Origin: QHXQ01 sp963788965
Lineage (GTDB): Bacteria > Acidobacteriota > Blastocatellia > Pyrinomonadales > Pyrinomonadaceae
Direction of reading: 5' to 3'
DNA: 64,000 bases
NCBI GenBank assembly: GCA_963788965.1
Contig: CAWBIK010000006.1
Location: 1,178,001-1,242,000, forward strand
The translations under genes and the position numbers were made by a program. The notes beneath the pieces are model-generated. The model was not told the origin of the DNA, did no database searches, and saw nothing but the letters and a program-made list of their open reading frames with translations. Positions 25,757-35,335 of this stretch are shown piece by piece (position 1 is the stretch's first letter; each line of letters opens with the position of its first letter).

Positions 25757-27883
25757 TTGATATTCAGTCAACGCTTGCGCGCCCCCTTGCAGACTGCAAC
25801 CGTGTGGTTGGCCCTCGGCGCGATCACGCTCGGCCAGACGCCCACACCTTCAATCTATACAGTCGCCACTGTTGAGGAATGTGCGGGTTGCATCGCGCAG
25901 GCCCAGCCGCCCGCGCCCACACCGCAAAGCCCGGCGCAGCGCGAAGCGACGCGCCCGCCCGGCACGCAGCAGGATCAACGCTCCGTCCCGCAGCAAGCGC
26001 GTCCCAACACCGACCCGACGCGTCCGCCTTCAACACAGCAACAGCCGCCGCAAGCGCCGCCGGGCACGAACCTGCCGCCCGTGACACAGCAGCCGATAAC
26101 CGGCGCAACGCCCCCTGTGACCGGCGTGACGCCGTCCGAGCCGGCGACGCCTTTGCTGCCCGACACGCAAGAGCCTATCGCGCCCCTGTTGACGGACGTG
26201 CAGCCGCGCCCCGTGCCACCGCTGCCGCCTTTGACGCGCCTCGGCGTGCGCAGCGACGAGTCTCTGCCGCTGACCTTGAACGAGGCGATCCGCCGCGCGC
26301 TGGAAAATAACAACGACATCGAAGTGGCGCGTGGCGACGTGAAATTTAACGAGACGATGCTGCGCTCGCTTGAAGGCGTCTATGATCCGCTCTTTGAGTT
26401 CACGCCGACCATTAACAACTCCGTGCGCCCTGTGTCCTCGACCTTGGCCGGCTCGAATCAAGGTTCGACCGTGACCACGACCGACATCAACAGCGATTTC
26501 GCGTTGACCAAACAGTTCGCCAAAGGCGGCGGCACGTACAGCTATTTCTTCAACAACACGCGTGAGACGACCAACTCGCGCTTCACGACGCTGAACCCGT
26601 TCTACTCCGCCAATCAAGGCATACAGTTCACGCAGCCCTTGTTCCGCAACCGCTCGATTGACAACAGCCGCCGCCAGATTCGCATCCAGCGCAAACGGCT
26701 CGAACAATCGGACGCCGATTTTCGCCGCAGCACGATCAACGTGATCTCGCAGGTGCAACGCGCTTACTGGGAGTTGGCCTTCGCGTTGCGCGATGAGCAG
26801 AATCAGATCGCTAACGTGAAACTGGCGCAGGAGAATTTCCGCCGCACAGAGGCGAGCGTCGCCGCCGGTAAGTCAGCCCCGCTTGAACGCGCCGAGGTGC
26901 AGACCGAACTGTCGAACCGCATCGCGCAACTACTGAGTTCGTCGCAGCAAGTCTCGATTGCCGAGAACACCTTGAAGCAGTTGATCCTGAAAGACCCGCT
27001 CGCGCCTGAGTGGTCGTCGGCGCTCTTGCCGATGGACAAGCCCGCGTTCGACCTAGTGCCCGTCGATCTCGGCGCGGCGCTCACGGAAGCGCGCGCGAAT
27101 CGCCCCGAACTCCGCCGGCAGAAGTTGCAACAGGACATCAACGACATCGATGTCAGCTATTTCAAGAACCAGACCAAGCCGCGCATTGATCTGACGGCGA
27201 CGCTTTCGACGACGGGCTTGGCCGGCACGCCCGCGCTCGCCAGCATCCCGTCCGGCACGCAAGTGCCGCTCGTCGGCACTGATGCAACGAACGACCCGGA
27301 CGCGTTCCTGCTGGCCGAGTTGCGCCGCGCACGGCGCGAGGCCGGCTTGCCCGACAACATCGTCGTGCCGGACGTTACACTGGCGGGGCAGAGCATAGCC
27401 GGCAATCTATCCGGCGGCTACGCGCGCACGCTGCGCAACCTGTTCAGCTTCGAGACGCGCAACATCGTCGTCGGGGCGACGATTCAACTGCCCTTGCGTA
27501 ACCGCACGGCCGAAGCGAATCTGGCGGGCGCGCGCATTCAACGCGACCAGAACGCGGCGCAGATGCGCTCGCAGGAACAGATCATAGAGGTCGAAGTGCG
27601 CAACGCCGCGCAGTCGGTCGAGACGGCGCGTCTGCGTGTACTCTCGGCCCGCGAGGCGCGCGAAAACGCGGAACTACAACTCGCGGGCGAGCGCCGCCTC
27701 TATCAAGTCGGCCGCTCGACCACGTTCTTGTTGTTCCAGCGTGAGAACGCGCTGGTCAACGCGCGCAATCAGGAACTACGCGCCGAGACGGACTACAACA
27801 ACGCGCTCGCCGATTTGCAGAAAGCCACGTCCACGACGTTGCGCGTCAACCACGTCATCGTCGAGACGCCGACGCTGCCTTAA
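25757..27883 (+). CDS. TolC-family outer-membrane channel protein with Pro/Gln-rich N-terminal region
   Basis: 708 residues with an N-terminal signal (to about residue 26). A Pro/Gln/Thr-rich segment (about 48-165) follows, then the outer-membrane efflux fold with two OEP repeats: SLPLTLNEAIRRALENNNDIEVA and the long coiled-coil helices ending RNQELRAETDYNNALADLQKATS. Such proteins form trimeric tunnels for type I secretion or RND/MacAB efflux. No membrane-fusion protein or pump lies next to it. The TTG start is supported by GAGGAG 8 bases upstream. The Pro-rich insertion makes it about 200 residues longer than typical TolC proteins. Confidence 0.85.
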   Translation: MIFSQRLRAPLQTATVWLALGAITLGQTPTPSIYTVATVEECAGCIAQAQPPAPTPQSPAQREATRPPGTQQDQRSVPQQARPNTDPTRPPSTQQQPPQAPPGTNLPPVTQQPITGATPPVTGVTPSEPATPLLPDTQEPIAPLLTDVQPRPVPPLPPLTRLGVRSDESLPLTLNEAIRRALENNNDIEVARGDVKFNETMLRSLEGVYDPLFEFTPTINNSVRPVSSTLAGSNQGSTVTTTDINSDFALTKQFAKGGGTYSYFFNNTRETTNSRFTTLNPFYSANQGIQFTQPLFRNRSIDNSRRQIRIQRKRLEQSDADFRRSTINVISQVQRAYWELAFALRDEQNQIANVKLAQENFRRTEASVAAGKSAPLERAEVQTELSNRIAQLLSSSQQVSIAENTLKQLILKDPLAPEWSSALLPMDKPAFDLVPVDLGAALTEARANRPELRRQKLQQDINDIDVSYFKNQTKPRIDLTATLSTTGLAGTPALASIPSGTQVPLVGTDATNDPDAFLLAELRRARREAGLPDNIVVPDVTLAGQSIAGNLSGGYARTLRNLFSFETRNIVVGATIQLPLRNRTAEANLAGARIQRDQNAAQMRSQEQIIEVEVRNAAQSVETARLRVLSAREARENAELQLAGERRLYQVGRSTTFLLFQRENALVNARNQELRAETDYNNALADLQKATSTTLRVNHVIVETPTLP

Positions 27884-27887
27884 ACGA

Positions 27888-27943
27888 TCTCAAATTTGAA
27901 ATATCAAATCTGAACCTTCAGAGTTCAAATTTCAGATTAGAGA
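27888..27943. repeat. Imperfect AT-rich inverted repeat
   Basis: Just after the TolC-like stop, GATCTCAAATTTGAA is mirrored imperfectly by TTCAAATTTCAGATTAGAG around a short loop. AT-rich against a GC-rich background. Confidence 0.6.
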
Positions 27944-27948
27944 TCGAC

Positions 27949-27998
27949 AACTGCGGGTTAGCTCAGACTTATCGTCCGAGCTAACCCGCAGTTGTTTT
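27949..27998 (+). terminator. Rho-independent terminator after the TolC-like gene
   Basis: Perfect 16-base arms, AACTGCGGGTTAGCTC (27949-27964) and its reverse complement (27978-27993), around a 13-base loop, followed by GTTTTC. It closes the TolC-like transcription unit and precedes the glycosyltransferase. Confidence 0.8.
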
Positions 27999-28133
27999 CA
28001 GCGTCACGTCTTATATGTGCGGTCAAGCGCGCATCGTCGCCCTGTTGACGCGGGCCTGCGCTCGTTCGTATGCTGCAAGCGCAACCGGCGCGCACTCGAC
28101 GCACATCATCACGCCGCGCCCGGTCAACTCGTC

Positions 28134-28907
28134 TTGAAGATCACGGCCACTATCATCACTTACAACGAGGCGGAGCACATCCGCGCCGCGTGCGAGTCGG
28201 TCGCGTGGGCAGACGAGATTCTGGTTGTCGATTCGGAATCCACGGACGCAACGTGTGAACTGGCGGCAGACTGCGGCGCGCGCGTCATCCGGCGCGCGTG
28301 GCCGGGCTTCGCCGCGCAGAAGCAGTTTGCCGCCGACGCGGCCACGCACGAGTGGGTCTTCAGTCTCGACGCGGACGAACGCGTCTCGACCGACCTGCGC
28401 GCAAGCATAGAGGATTTGCTCTACACGCCCGACGCGCAACTTGCCGACGGCTATCGCATCGCGCGTCGTTCCTTTTACATGAACCGTTGGATACGCGGCG
28501 GCGGCTGGTATCCCGATTATCAACTGCGCTTCTATCGCCGCGCGCGCGGCACTTGGGCCGGCGCGCACATACACGAGTCTGTCCGCATGGATGAAGACGC
28601 ACGCATCACAACCTTGCCCGGCGACCTGTTGCACTACAGCGTGCGCGACGCCGCGCATCACCATCGCATGATCGGCGAGCGTTATGCGCCGCTCGCCGCA
28701 CGCCAGATGCACGAACAGGGCCGGCGCACCTCGCGGCTCGGCGTCGCCACGGCCGGACCCCTTGCCTTCACGCGCAGCTATCTGCTCAAAGGCGGCTTCC
28801 GCGACGGGCTGGCCGGCTACTGCATCGCGCGCTTCGCCGCCCACCACGCCTACCTCAAGCACCTGTTGTTGTGGGAACTACAGAACAAGCAAGACGGATC
28901 ATCATAA
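28134..28907 (+). CDS. Family 2 glycosyltransferase (WaaE/KdtX-like)
   Basis: About 257 residues of GT-A fold: ATIITYNEAEHIRAA at the N-terminus, VVDSESTDAT (first Asp, nucleotide binding) and FSLDADERVS (metal-binding DxD-like). The domain WYPDYQLRFYRRARGTWAG with the following HIHE is typical of the WaaE-like glycosyltransferases that add sugars to the LPS core or other envelope glycans. The frame is open from a GTG at 28017, but the domain starts at the TTG at 28134; neither has a clear ribosome-binding site. The stop codon lies inside a palindromic terminator shared with the convergent neighbour. Confidence 0.82.
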   Translation: MKITATIITYNEAEHIRAACESVAWADEILVVDSESTDATCELAADCGARVIRRAWPGFAAQKQFAADAATHEWVFSLDADERVSTDLRASIEDLLYTPDAQLADGYRIARRSFYMNRWIRGGGWYPDYQLRFYRRARGTWAGAHIHESVRMDEDARITTLPGDLLHYSVRDAAHHHRMIGERYAPLAARQMHEQGRRTSRLGVATAGPLAFTRSYLLKGGFRDGLAGYCIARFAAHHAYLKHLLLWELQNKQDGSS

Positions 28908-28934
28908 GGACAAGGACTTGTCCTTATGATGATC
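28897..28934. terminator. Bidirectional palindromic terminator between convergent genes
   Basis: A perfect 18-base palindrome (28897-28914 and 28917-28934) with a 2-base centre. It contains the TAA of the glycosyltransferase and ends six bases from the convergent dacB-like stop. The near-zero loop makes a cruciform or terminator role possible. Confidence 0.75.
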
Positions 28935-28939
28935 TCTGA

Positions 28940-30232
28940 TCATTCGCTGACTTGAAGCTCGGTCGGTGGCAACAACTGGCGGCGCGTGTCGCCGGGTTGC
29001 AGCACGCAGGTCGGGGGATGTTCGTGTAAGACTTCGGCAAGCAGTTGATCGGCCATCTGTTTATGATCCCAGATGTTCTGCCCTTGCGCGAGAATGACGA
29101 ACAGAACGATGCCTTCGTCCTGCGTATAGACGAGGCCGCCGAGGTTCGACATGCCGCCGTCCTGTTGTGTGAGCGTGCCGGTCTTGCCGACGACCGCGCC
29201 CTCAAAGCCTGTGCCTTCCATGCGGCGGCGCAACGTGCCCGCGTCGCAGCCCGCAACCGGCAAGATGTCTTCGGGCTTTAGCCCTTGCCGCCGCGCTTCG
29301 TCAATCAACGCGTGCAGCACCAGGACCAACCCGCGCGGACTCATGCGATTATTGTCGAGGCCCGAAGTCGTCTCGAACTGAACTTGATCGGGCGGCAGAT
29401 TCAACTCAGTTCTGATCGCCTGCGCCACACCTTCAGCGCCGCCGAACAGATCGCCCAGACGATGCGCGACGAAGTTGACCGAGTGCGCGTTCATGTAGAG
29501 CAGGATCGCGCGCAGAGGATACGAGCGCAGCACGAATAAACGTTGCCCCGCGACTTGCTCCGCGACGCCCGTTCCCTTCTCTTTCAGTTGCAGCACCTGC
29601 GCCGTGAACTTCGCAGAGTCTTCGGCCTGCTCGCTCAAGTTGAACGAGAAGCGCGGCGTCACAAGCAACTTGCCTTCGACGCGCTCGATGCCGCGCTCCT
29701 TCAATGCGCGCGCCAGTTGCACCGCCGTCGTGTCGTTGAAACTCGGATCGTTTCCGTCCAGATAGAGATCGCCGCGCAACGTCTTCTTAGCAGCATCGAT
29801 CTGCCCGGCGACGAAAACGCGCGTCTCGAAACGATAATCCTTGCCGAGCCGCTTCAACGCAACAAGGGTTGTCGCCAGCTTAACCAAAGATGCGGGGTTG
29901 TATGTCGTGTCGGCGTTGTGCGTAGCATAGACGCGCCGGCCGTCGTAGGCTTCGATCAAGACGCCGTGCCCTTCCGGTTCTTCGTTGCGCGTGCCGTACC
30001 ACGTCGCCACGTCGAACGCAGGCTCAAGCGGCCGCCCGATCTCGGCCTCGAACGCCGGGTCGGGCGTGGGCGCGAACGCTACCACGGCAGCGTTTTTAAC
30101 TTGCGTGCCGGCGCGTTTGGCGAGCGTCAGCGTGTAAGGAAAAGCCGTGAGCACGGCGATCAACACCGCGCCCAATGCCAGCATTATGATTACAGGTCTG
30201 CGGGTGTTCACGCCTGCCCTCCCACGGTTCAC
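28940..30232 (-). CDS. dacB: D-alanyl-D-alanine carboxypeptidase / endopeptidase, S13 family
   Basis: 430 residues with an N-terminal membrane anchor (about 13-32) and a periplasmic penicillin-binding domain. The three S13 motifs are present: S115-x-x-K118 in NPASLVKLA, SVN at 251-253 and KTG at 350-352. It trims peptidoglycan stem peptides or cross-links. It is convergent with the glycosyltransferase, and divergent with the prepilin peptidase on its other side. Confidence 0.9.
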   Translation of the reverse strand: MNRGRAGVNTRRPVIIMLALGAVLIAVLTAFPYTLTLAKRAGTQVKNAAVVAFAPTPDPAFEAEIGRPLEPAFDVATWYGTRNEEPEGHGVLIEAYDGRRVYATHNADTTYNPASLVKLATTLVALKRLGKDYRFETRVFVAGQIDAAKKTLRGDLYLDGNDPSFNDTTAVQLARALKERGIERVEGKLLVTPRFSFNLSEQAEDSAKFTAQVLQLKEKGTGVAEQVAGQRLFVLRSYPLRAILLYMNAHSVNFVAHRLGDLFGGAEGVAQAIRTELNLPPDQVQFETTSGLDNNRMSPRGLVLVLHALIDEARRQGLKPEDILPVAGCDAGTLRRRMEGTGFEGAVVGKTGTLTQQDGGMSNLGGLVYTQDEGIVLFVILAQGQNIWDHKQMADQLLAEVLHEHPPTCVLQPGDTRRQLLPPTELQVSE

Positions 30233-30340
30233 TCGCTTCGGTCTTTCGCAAATGCGCGCGAAGCTTTAATATGCTTGTGGGCGCGCGGGCACGTCAAGCG
30301 CACCCGCGAACCAATAATCTACACGTCCGACACCCCACGC

Positions 30341-31222
30341 ATGATCCTTTCGCTCATACTCCAAACCGACGCAATCACACCGGCCCTGTTGCCGTTCCCT
30401 TTACTCTTGGCGGCCGTCTTTGCCTTCGGCTGCGCCATCGGCAGCTTTCTTAACGTCGTCATTCACCGCATCCCGCGCGACGAGTCCATCGTCTTTCCGA
30501 ACTCGCGCTGCCCCGCGTGCAAGACCACGATCAAGCCTTACGACAACGTGCCGGTCTTGAGTTACCTACTGCTGCGCGGGCGCTGCCGCAACTGTCACAC
30601 GTCGATCTCGGCGCGCTATCCTGCGGTCGAGTTGTTGACGGGTCTGCTCTTTGCCCTCACCTTCTGGCACGACGGCCTCACACTTGCGCTGCCTTTCGAT
30701 CTCGCCTTCGTCGCCGCCCTTGTCGCGCTCGTCTGCATCGACGCCGAGCATAAGATTCTGCCCGACGTGATCACGCTGCCCGGTTTCGCCCTCGCGCTCG
30801 TCTGCCGCGCGCTCGTGCCGAACCTTTACGGGTTAAGTTTCATGAGCGACAGCTTGCTGGCCGGTTGGCCGTCGTGGGCGCTCTCACTCTTCGGCGCACT
30901 GTTCGGCGCGGCCATCGGCGGCGGCTCGTTATGGCTTGTGGGCTGGCTGTGGGAGAAGTTGCGCGGCATCGAAGCGATGGGCCTCGGCGACGTGAAGATG
31001 ATGTTCATGGTCGGCGCGCTACTGGGCTGGCCGCGCACGCTGTTGACGATCTTCATCGCGGTTCTTGCCGGCTCGCTGTCGGGCATCGCCATCATGATCC
31101 GGCGACGACAACCCGACATGCAGATGGAACTGCCCTTCGGCATCTTCCTCGGCATCGGCGCGCTAGTCAGCCTATTCGTCGGCGACGCGATCATCAACTG
31201 GTACATCGGCCGCTTCATTTAG
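30341..31222 (+). CDS. pilD: Prepilin peptidase / type IV pilin methyltransferase
   Basis: 293 residues, eight or so membrane helices. The N-terminal methyltransferase-type zinc site is CPAC (57, 60) and CRNC (82, 85) in the cytoplasmic loop, and the aspartate peptidase pair is D134 (CIDAEHKILPD) and D217 (GLGDVKMM). It cleaves and N-methylates type IV pilins or type II secretion pseudopilins. The ATG at 30341 matches the family N-terminus; the same frame is open far upstream (from 29543), but that stretch is antisense to dacB and not protein-like. Confidence 0.92.
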   Translation: MILSLILQTDAITPALLPFPLLLAAVFAFGCAIGSFLNVVIHRIPRDESIVFPNSRCPACKTTIKPYDNVPVLSYLLLRGRCRNCHTSISARYPAVELLTGLLFALTFWHDGLTLALPFDLAFVAALVALVCIDAEHKILPDVITLPGFALALVCRALVPNLYGLSFMSDSLLAGWPSWALSLFGALFGAAIGGGSLWLVGWLWEKLRGIEAMGLGDVKMMFMVGALLGWPRTLLTIFIAVLAGSLSGIAIMIRRRQPDMQMELPFGIFLGIGALVSLFVGDAIINWYIGRFI

Positions 31223-31329
31223 CAGCAGTGAGCAAGTGAAACAAAGTGACGAGTGACAAGATAAAAGCGGCTTCAGCTAAAGACGGCACTACGGCGACGT
31301 TGATCACTGATGCTATCGTCATTGTTCTT

Positions 31330-32757
31330 ATGACCTCTCGTTATGAAAACCGCGCGCAGTTGGCGTTGGCGCTGGTGGTGGGTTTGCTGTTGCTGGCGAA
31401 CCTGTTCACGCTAACGCTCGTCGCGCTGACGCCGCAGACGCGCGCCGCCCGTGCGCCCGTCCTCTTCACGGTTTTTATCATCACACTCGTCGTGAGCGTG
31501 CCTTCTATCCTGTTGCTGCCGCGCTGGCTCCTCAGACCTTACCGGCAACTCGTCGGCGAAGCGGAACGCGCGCCCGTCTCGGCGCGACCCGAAGGCGCGC
31601 GCGATGAAACCGAGTTCGTCTTAGAAACTTTTCAAGCGGTCGTCGCCCAACTGCGCGCGCAGCAACGCGAGCTTGAACTGTTGAGCGCGCGGGCCAGCGC
31701 ACGCGCGGCGAGTGCCGAACAGTTCAGCGAGCACATCATCGCCAGCGTGCCGTCGGGCCTCGTCGCCTTCGACGCGCAAGGTCGCGCCACAGTCGTCAAC
31801 GAACCGGCGCGCGCGCTGCTTGCGGTCAACGGCGTGCCCACGGGTCAGTCCGTCCCGGCGCTGCTGCACGCCGCGCCCGAACTGGCGGAACTTGTCGAGC
31901 GTTGCTTGCAGACCGGCGAACTCTACCGACGCGAGGAAGTGACGACGACGGGCGCGGCCGGTGTCCGACGTTTGGGCACGACAGTCGCGCCGATCAATCC
32001 GCCGCAAGGGTCAGGCGCACGCGGCGCGCTCTGCCTGCTCACGGACATCACAGAGGTCGCGCAACTACGCGAGGCGCTCGCCCTCAAACGAAATCTTGAA
32101 AGCCTCGGCGAGATGTCCGCCGGCCTCGCGCACGAATTTAAGAACGCGCTCGCCACGCTGCACGGCTACACGCAGCTTTTGCAAAAGCTCGAACTCGACG
32201 AGCAAGGCCGCGCCGCCACAGCCGCGCTGCTCCACGAAGTTCGCAGCCTGACCGAACTCGTCACGAGTTTTCTTAACTTCGCGCGCCCGCAACCTCTGAC
32301 CGTCGGCGACGTGTCACTCGAAGAACTACTCGCGGACTGCGCGACCGAGTTGCAACCGCTATTGACCGCGCGCCGCATCACGCTCGACATCGGCGGCGAC
32401 TTACCCAACCTGCGCGCCGACGAGCGCATGCTGCGGCAAGCGTTATTGAATCTGCTCCGCAACGCGGCCGAGGCGATTGAAGACGACAGCGCCGAGCGGC
32501 GCGTCCAGTTGCGCGCCACCGAGACGCGCGACGCACAAGGCCGCGCATGGGCGGTCGTCGAGATAGAAGACAGTGGCACAGGCATCGCGCCTGCCGATCT
32601 GCAACGCATCTTCATCCCTTTCTTCACGACCAAAGCGCACGGGCACGGCGTCGGCCTCGCACTCGCGCACCGCGTCGTCGCCGAGCACGGCGGCATGCTC
32701 ACCGCCGCCAACGCTCCAACCGGCGGCGCACGCTTCACGCTCCGCCTGCCGCTGTGA
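31330..32757 (+). CDS. Membrane PAS-domain sensor histidine kinase (NtrB-like)
   Basis: 475 residues: two membrane helices (about 10-27 and 42-66), a short linker, a PAS domain (about 140-245), a HisKA dimerisation domain with the phospho-acceptor His in GLAHEFKNALATL, and a HATPase domain with N-box LLNLLRNAAEAI, G1 DSGTGI and G2 HGVGLALA. No response regulator lies beside it. ATG 31330 starts the first helix; a GTG at 31246 in the same frame lies in a short GTGAC-rich repeat and is unlikely. A ribosome-binding site is not obvious. Confidence 0.88.
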   Translation: MTSRYENRAQLALALVVGLLLLANLFTLTLVALTPQTRAARAPVLFTVFIITLVVSVPSILLLPRWLLRPYRQLVGEAERAPVSARPEGARDETEFVLETFQAVVAQLRAQQRELELLSARASARAASAEQFSEHIIASVPSGLVAFDAQGRATVVNEPARALLAVNGVPTGQSVPALLHAAPELAELVERCLQTGELYRREEVTTTGAAGVRRLGTTVAPINPPQGSGARGALCLLTDITEVAQLREALALKRNLESLGEMSAGLAHEFKNALATLHGYTQLLQKLELDEQGRAATAALLHEVRSLTELVTSFLNFARPQPLTVGDVSLEELLADCATELQPLLTARRITLDIGGDLPNLRADERMLRQALLNLLRNAAEAIEDDSAERRVQLRATETRDAQGRAWAVVEIEDSGTGIAPADLQRIFIPFFTTKAHGHGVGLALAHRVVAEHGGMLTAANAPTGGARFTLRLPL

Positions 32758-32789
32758 ACAGATAACGAACTGTAAGGAGCGCCCCACCA

Positions 32790-33545
32790 ATGCCCGCACA
32801 GACCATCGACGAAGTGTTAGCACAACTCGATCAGATCATCTTCAACGCGCGGCGCGACCGCGACCGGCTCGGCTTCTTCGCCACGCTCTATCGGAATGTC
32901 ACGCTCAAGGTGAAGGAAGGGATCGCGGCCGGCTTCTTCGAGGACGGCCCGCGCATGGAGCGGCTCGACGTGACGTTTGCCAATCGCTACTTGGCTGCGC
33001 TCGACAGCTTCCGGCACGGCGCGCAACCGAGCAAGTGTTGGCGCGTCTCCTTCGAGGCGGCCGCGACGTGGCCGCCCATCATCCTCCAACATTTGTTGCT
33101 CGGCATGAACGCGCACATCAACTTCGATCTCGGTATCGCCGCGCAAGAGGTCGCGCCCGGCGCGCAACTGCCCGCGCTTGAACACGACTTCAATCAGATC
33201 AACAACATCCTCGGCGGCATGGTCGTGAAAGTCCGCTCCGACGTTGAAGCAGTCTCACCGTGGATCAAGTTTCTTGATCAGATCGATCCGGCCGGGCAAG
33301 GCGAGTTCATCAAGTTCAGTCTCGACAAAGCGCGCCAGAGCGCATGGCTGGTGGCCACGATGATCAACTCTTGGCCGCCTGAACACCTGCCGCGCAAGCT
33401 CCGCATCCTCGACGACGGCGTTGCCCTACTCGGCAACATCGTCCGCAGCCCCAGAGACTTGCTGCTCCGCTTCGGTCTGCACGTCATCCGCGCCCGCGAA
33501 AGCAACGACATCCAACACGTCATCGACGTGCTCAGTCAGACCTGA
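32790..33545 (+). CDS. DUF5995-like conserved protein
   Basis: 251 residues, no signal peptide or membrane helix. The sequence matches my recollection of the DUF5995 family: FFATLYRNVTLKVKEGI, DGPRMERLDVTFANRYL, and the highly conserved LQHLLLGMNAHINFDLGIA. The His/Asn-rich central motif could be a metal or active site, but no function is established. GGAG stands 13 bases before the ATG and the gene follows the kinase after 32 bases, so the two may be co-transcribed. Confidence 0.7.
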   Translation: MPAQTIDEVLAQLDQIIFNARRDRDRLGFFATLYRNVTLKVKEGIAAGFFEDGPRMERLDVTFANRYLAALDSFRHGAQPSKCWRVSFEAAATWPPIILQHLLLGMNAHINFDLGIAAQEVAPGAQLPALEHDFNQINNILGGMVVKVRSDVEAVSPWIKFLDQIDPAGQGEFIKFSLDKARQSAWLVATMINSWPPEHLPRKLRILDDGVALLGNIVRSPRDLLLRFGLHVIRARESNDIQHVIDVLSQT

Positions 33546-33564
33546 AGATATAACTAGAACAATT

Positions 33565-35325
33565 CTAAAACTCGCGCGGGAAGTATTCGCGCCAGCGTCG
33601 ATCAACGAGGGCGGCGATGTCGGACCGGACGATCAACTCGTCGGGGTAGCCGGGTTTCATGCGTGCGTCTATGACAATGGGCGGGCGATAGGCGAGATGA
33701 TGGCGGATAACTTGTGTGTCGGCGGCATGTATGTCAGCGGCTGGCTCGAAGCGTGTCCAGGTCGCCCAGAGGAAGTCGGCTGACGAGCGCGCAACGCTTG
33801 CGTCGTCGTGCAAGACGACGAGCGGCCAATCCGCAAAGGCTGCATCACGCGCAAGGCGCGCGGCCTGTTGCGTGTCCTGTTCGTAAGGCACGCCTTCGAC
33901 GACGAGACAGCCGCCGCAGAAGACTTCGGCGCGTTTGAGATCAGGCGGCAACGGGCCGCGAAACTCGCGCGGCAAGGCGCGCACGGGTTCGCCCAAGCCG
34001 AGCATGATCGCTTTGCTGCCTTCGTTGATCTTGCCGCTGGTGTAGTCGAGCGTGTCCATCGAGACTTGCGAGAAGATGAAAAGATCGCTATCGAAGCGGA
34101 CGCGCGCGAGGATGTGCTCGAAGAGTTTTGGAAAGTCGCGTAGGTCCTGCGGCGTGTCTGTAAGCAGCAAGAATTTCGTCAGCGATAGTTGTCCTTCACC
34201 GAGGATGCGAAAGCCGGAGACGAGTGCTTCGCGCGCGTAGCGTTCGCGCACGACGGCGGCGGCGAGCGAGTGAAAGCCGGTTTCGCCGTAGGACCACAGA
34301 TCGCGCACGCTCGGCATGACGAGCGGAAAAAGCGGCGCAAGCAGTTGTTGCAGATAGTCGCCGATGAAGAAGTCTTCCTGTCGCGGTTTGCCGACGACGG
34401 TGGCCGGATAGATCGCATCGCGTCGATGACAGACCGCATCGACTTGAAAGACCGGATAGTCGTGTTGCAAAGAGTAGTAGCCGTAGTGATCGCCGAACGG
34501 GCCTTCAGGGCGACGCAGGCGCGGCGGGACTTGACCGGCGAGCGCAAACTCGGCTTCAGCGACGAGGCGGCGACCGTCCAGCGGGCTGATGGTTGTGCCG
34601 ATCTTCTCGCCCGCGAGTACAGAGGCGAGGACCAGTTCGGGCACGTCCTCCGGCAGCGGCGCAATCGCGGCGAGGATGAGCGCGGGTGGGCCGCCGAGAA
34701 AGACCGTGACGGGCAGCGGGCGGTTCTCCGTTTCGGCCGCGTGATAATGAAACCCGCCGCCCTTGTGTATCTGCCAGTGCATGCCCGTCGTGTGCGCGTC
34801 GTAACGCTGCATGCGATACATGCCGAGGTTGTGCTTGCCCGTCGCCGCCGGATGCTCCGTATAGACCAGCGGCAGAGTGAAGAACGGCCCGCCGTCCTCT
34901 TGCCACGTCGTCAGCACGGGCAACTCGTCGAGCCGCGCCGGCCGGTCAACCACTTCTAAGACGGGCGCGCGTCGCACACGTCTTGTCCCAAGCTTCAACG
35001 CTTCGAGCGCGAGCGCGCGGTGTCGCCACAACTCGCGCGGGCGCGGCGGCAGCAACGCCTCGGCCGTGTGGACCACTTCACGCACCAGCGCCTCCGGCTT
35101 CGGCCCGAACGCGAGTGCGATGCGCCGGGCCGTGCCGAATAGATTCGTCACGACCGGATACGGGCTGCCTTTAACGTGCTCGAACAAAACGGCCGGGCCG
35201 CCGCGCGCGATAACGCGCCGGTGAACTTCGGCCAGTTCGAGATAAGGATCGACTTCGGCTGCGACGCGGACGAGTTCACGTTCGCGTGCGAGCAGCGACA
35301 GGAATGAACGCAGGTTGCGATGCAT
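33565..35325 (-). CDS. UbiD-family decarboxylase
   Basis: 586 residues of the prenylated-FMN-dependent UbiD family, which decarboxylates aromatic or alpha,beta-unsaturated acids. Family features include LGMYRMQRYDAHTTGMHW (first prFMN-binding region, with Arg), LAGQVPPRLRRPEGPFGDHYGYY (the catalytic Arg/Glu region), and a C-terminal region with MDTLDYTSGKINEGSK. The length and N-terminus resemble the subgroup associated with menaquinone biosynthesis, but no partner UbiX lies here. ATG 35325 was chosen because the longer frame to 35343 begins inside a palindromic repeat arm. Confidence 0.85.
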   Translation of the reverse strand: MHRNLRSFLSLLARERELVRVAAEVDPYLELAEVHRRVIARGGPAVLFEHVKGSPYPVVTNLFGTARRIALAFGPKPEALVREVVHTAEALLPPRPRELWRHRALALEALKLGTRRVRRAPVLEVVDRPARLDELPVLTTWQEDGGPFFTLPLVYTEHPAATGKHNLGMYRMQRYDAHTTGMHWQIHKGGGFHYHAAETENRPLPVTVFLGGPPALILAAIAPLPEDVPELVLASVLAGEKIGTTISPLDGRRLVAEAEFALAGQVPPRLRRPEGPFGDHYGYYSLQHDYPVFQVDAVCHRRDAIYPATVVGKPRQEDFFIGDYLQQLLAPLFPLVMPSVRDLWSYGETGFHSLAAAVVRERYAREALVSGFRILGEGQLSLTKFLLLTDTPQDLRDFPKLFEHILARVRFDSDLFIFSQVSMDTLDYTSGKINEGSKAIMLGLGEPVRALPREFRGPLPPDLKRAEVFCGGCLVVEGVPYEQDTQQAARLARDAAFADWPLVVLHDDASVARSSADFLWATWTRFEPAADIHAADTQVIRHHLAYRPPIVIDARMKPGYPDELIVRSDIAALVDRRWREYFPREF

Positions 35326-35335
35326 CAAGTAAGAA

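Noticed and set aside
29543..30340. Long in-frame extension upstream of the prepilin peptidase
   Set aside because: Antisense to the dacB-like gene and basic/low-complexity; the family N-terminus starts at 30341.
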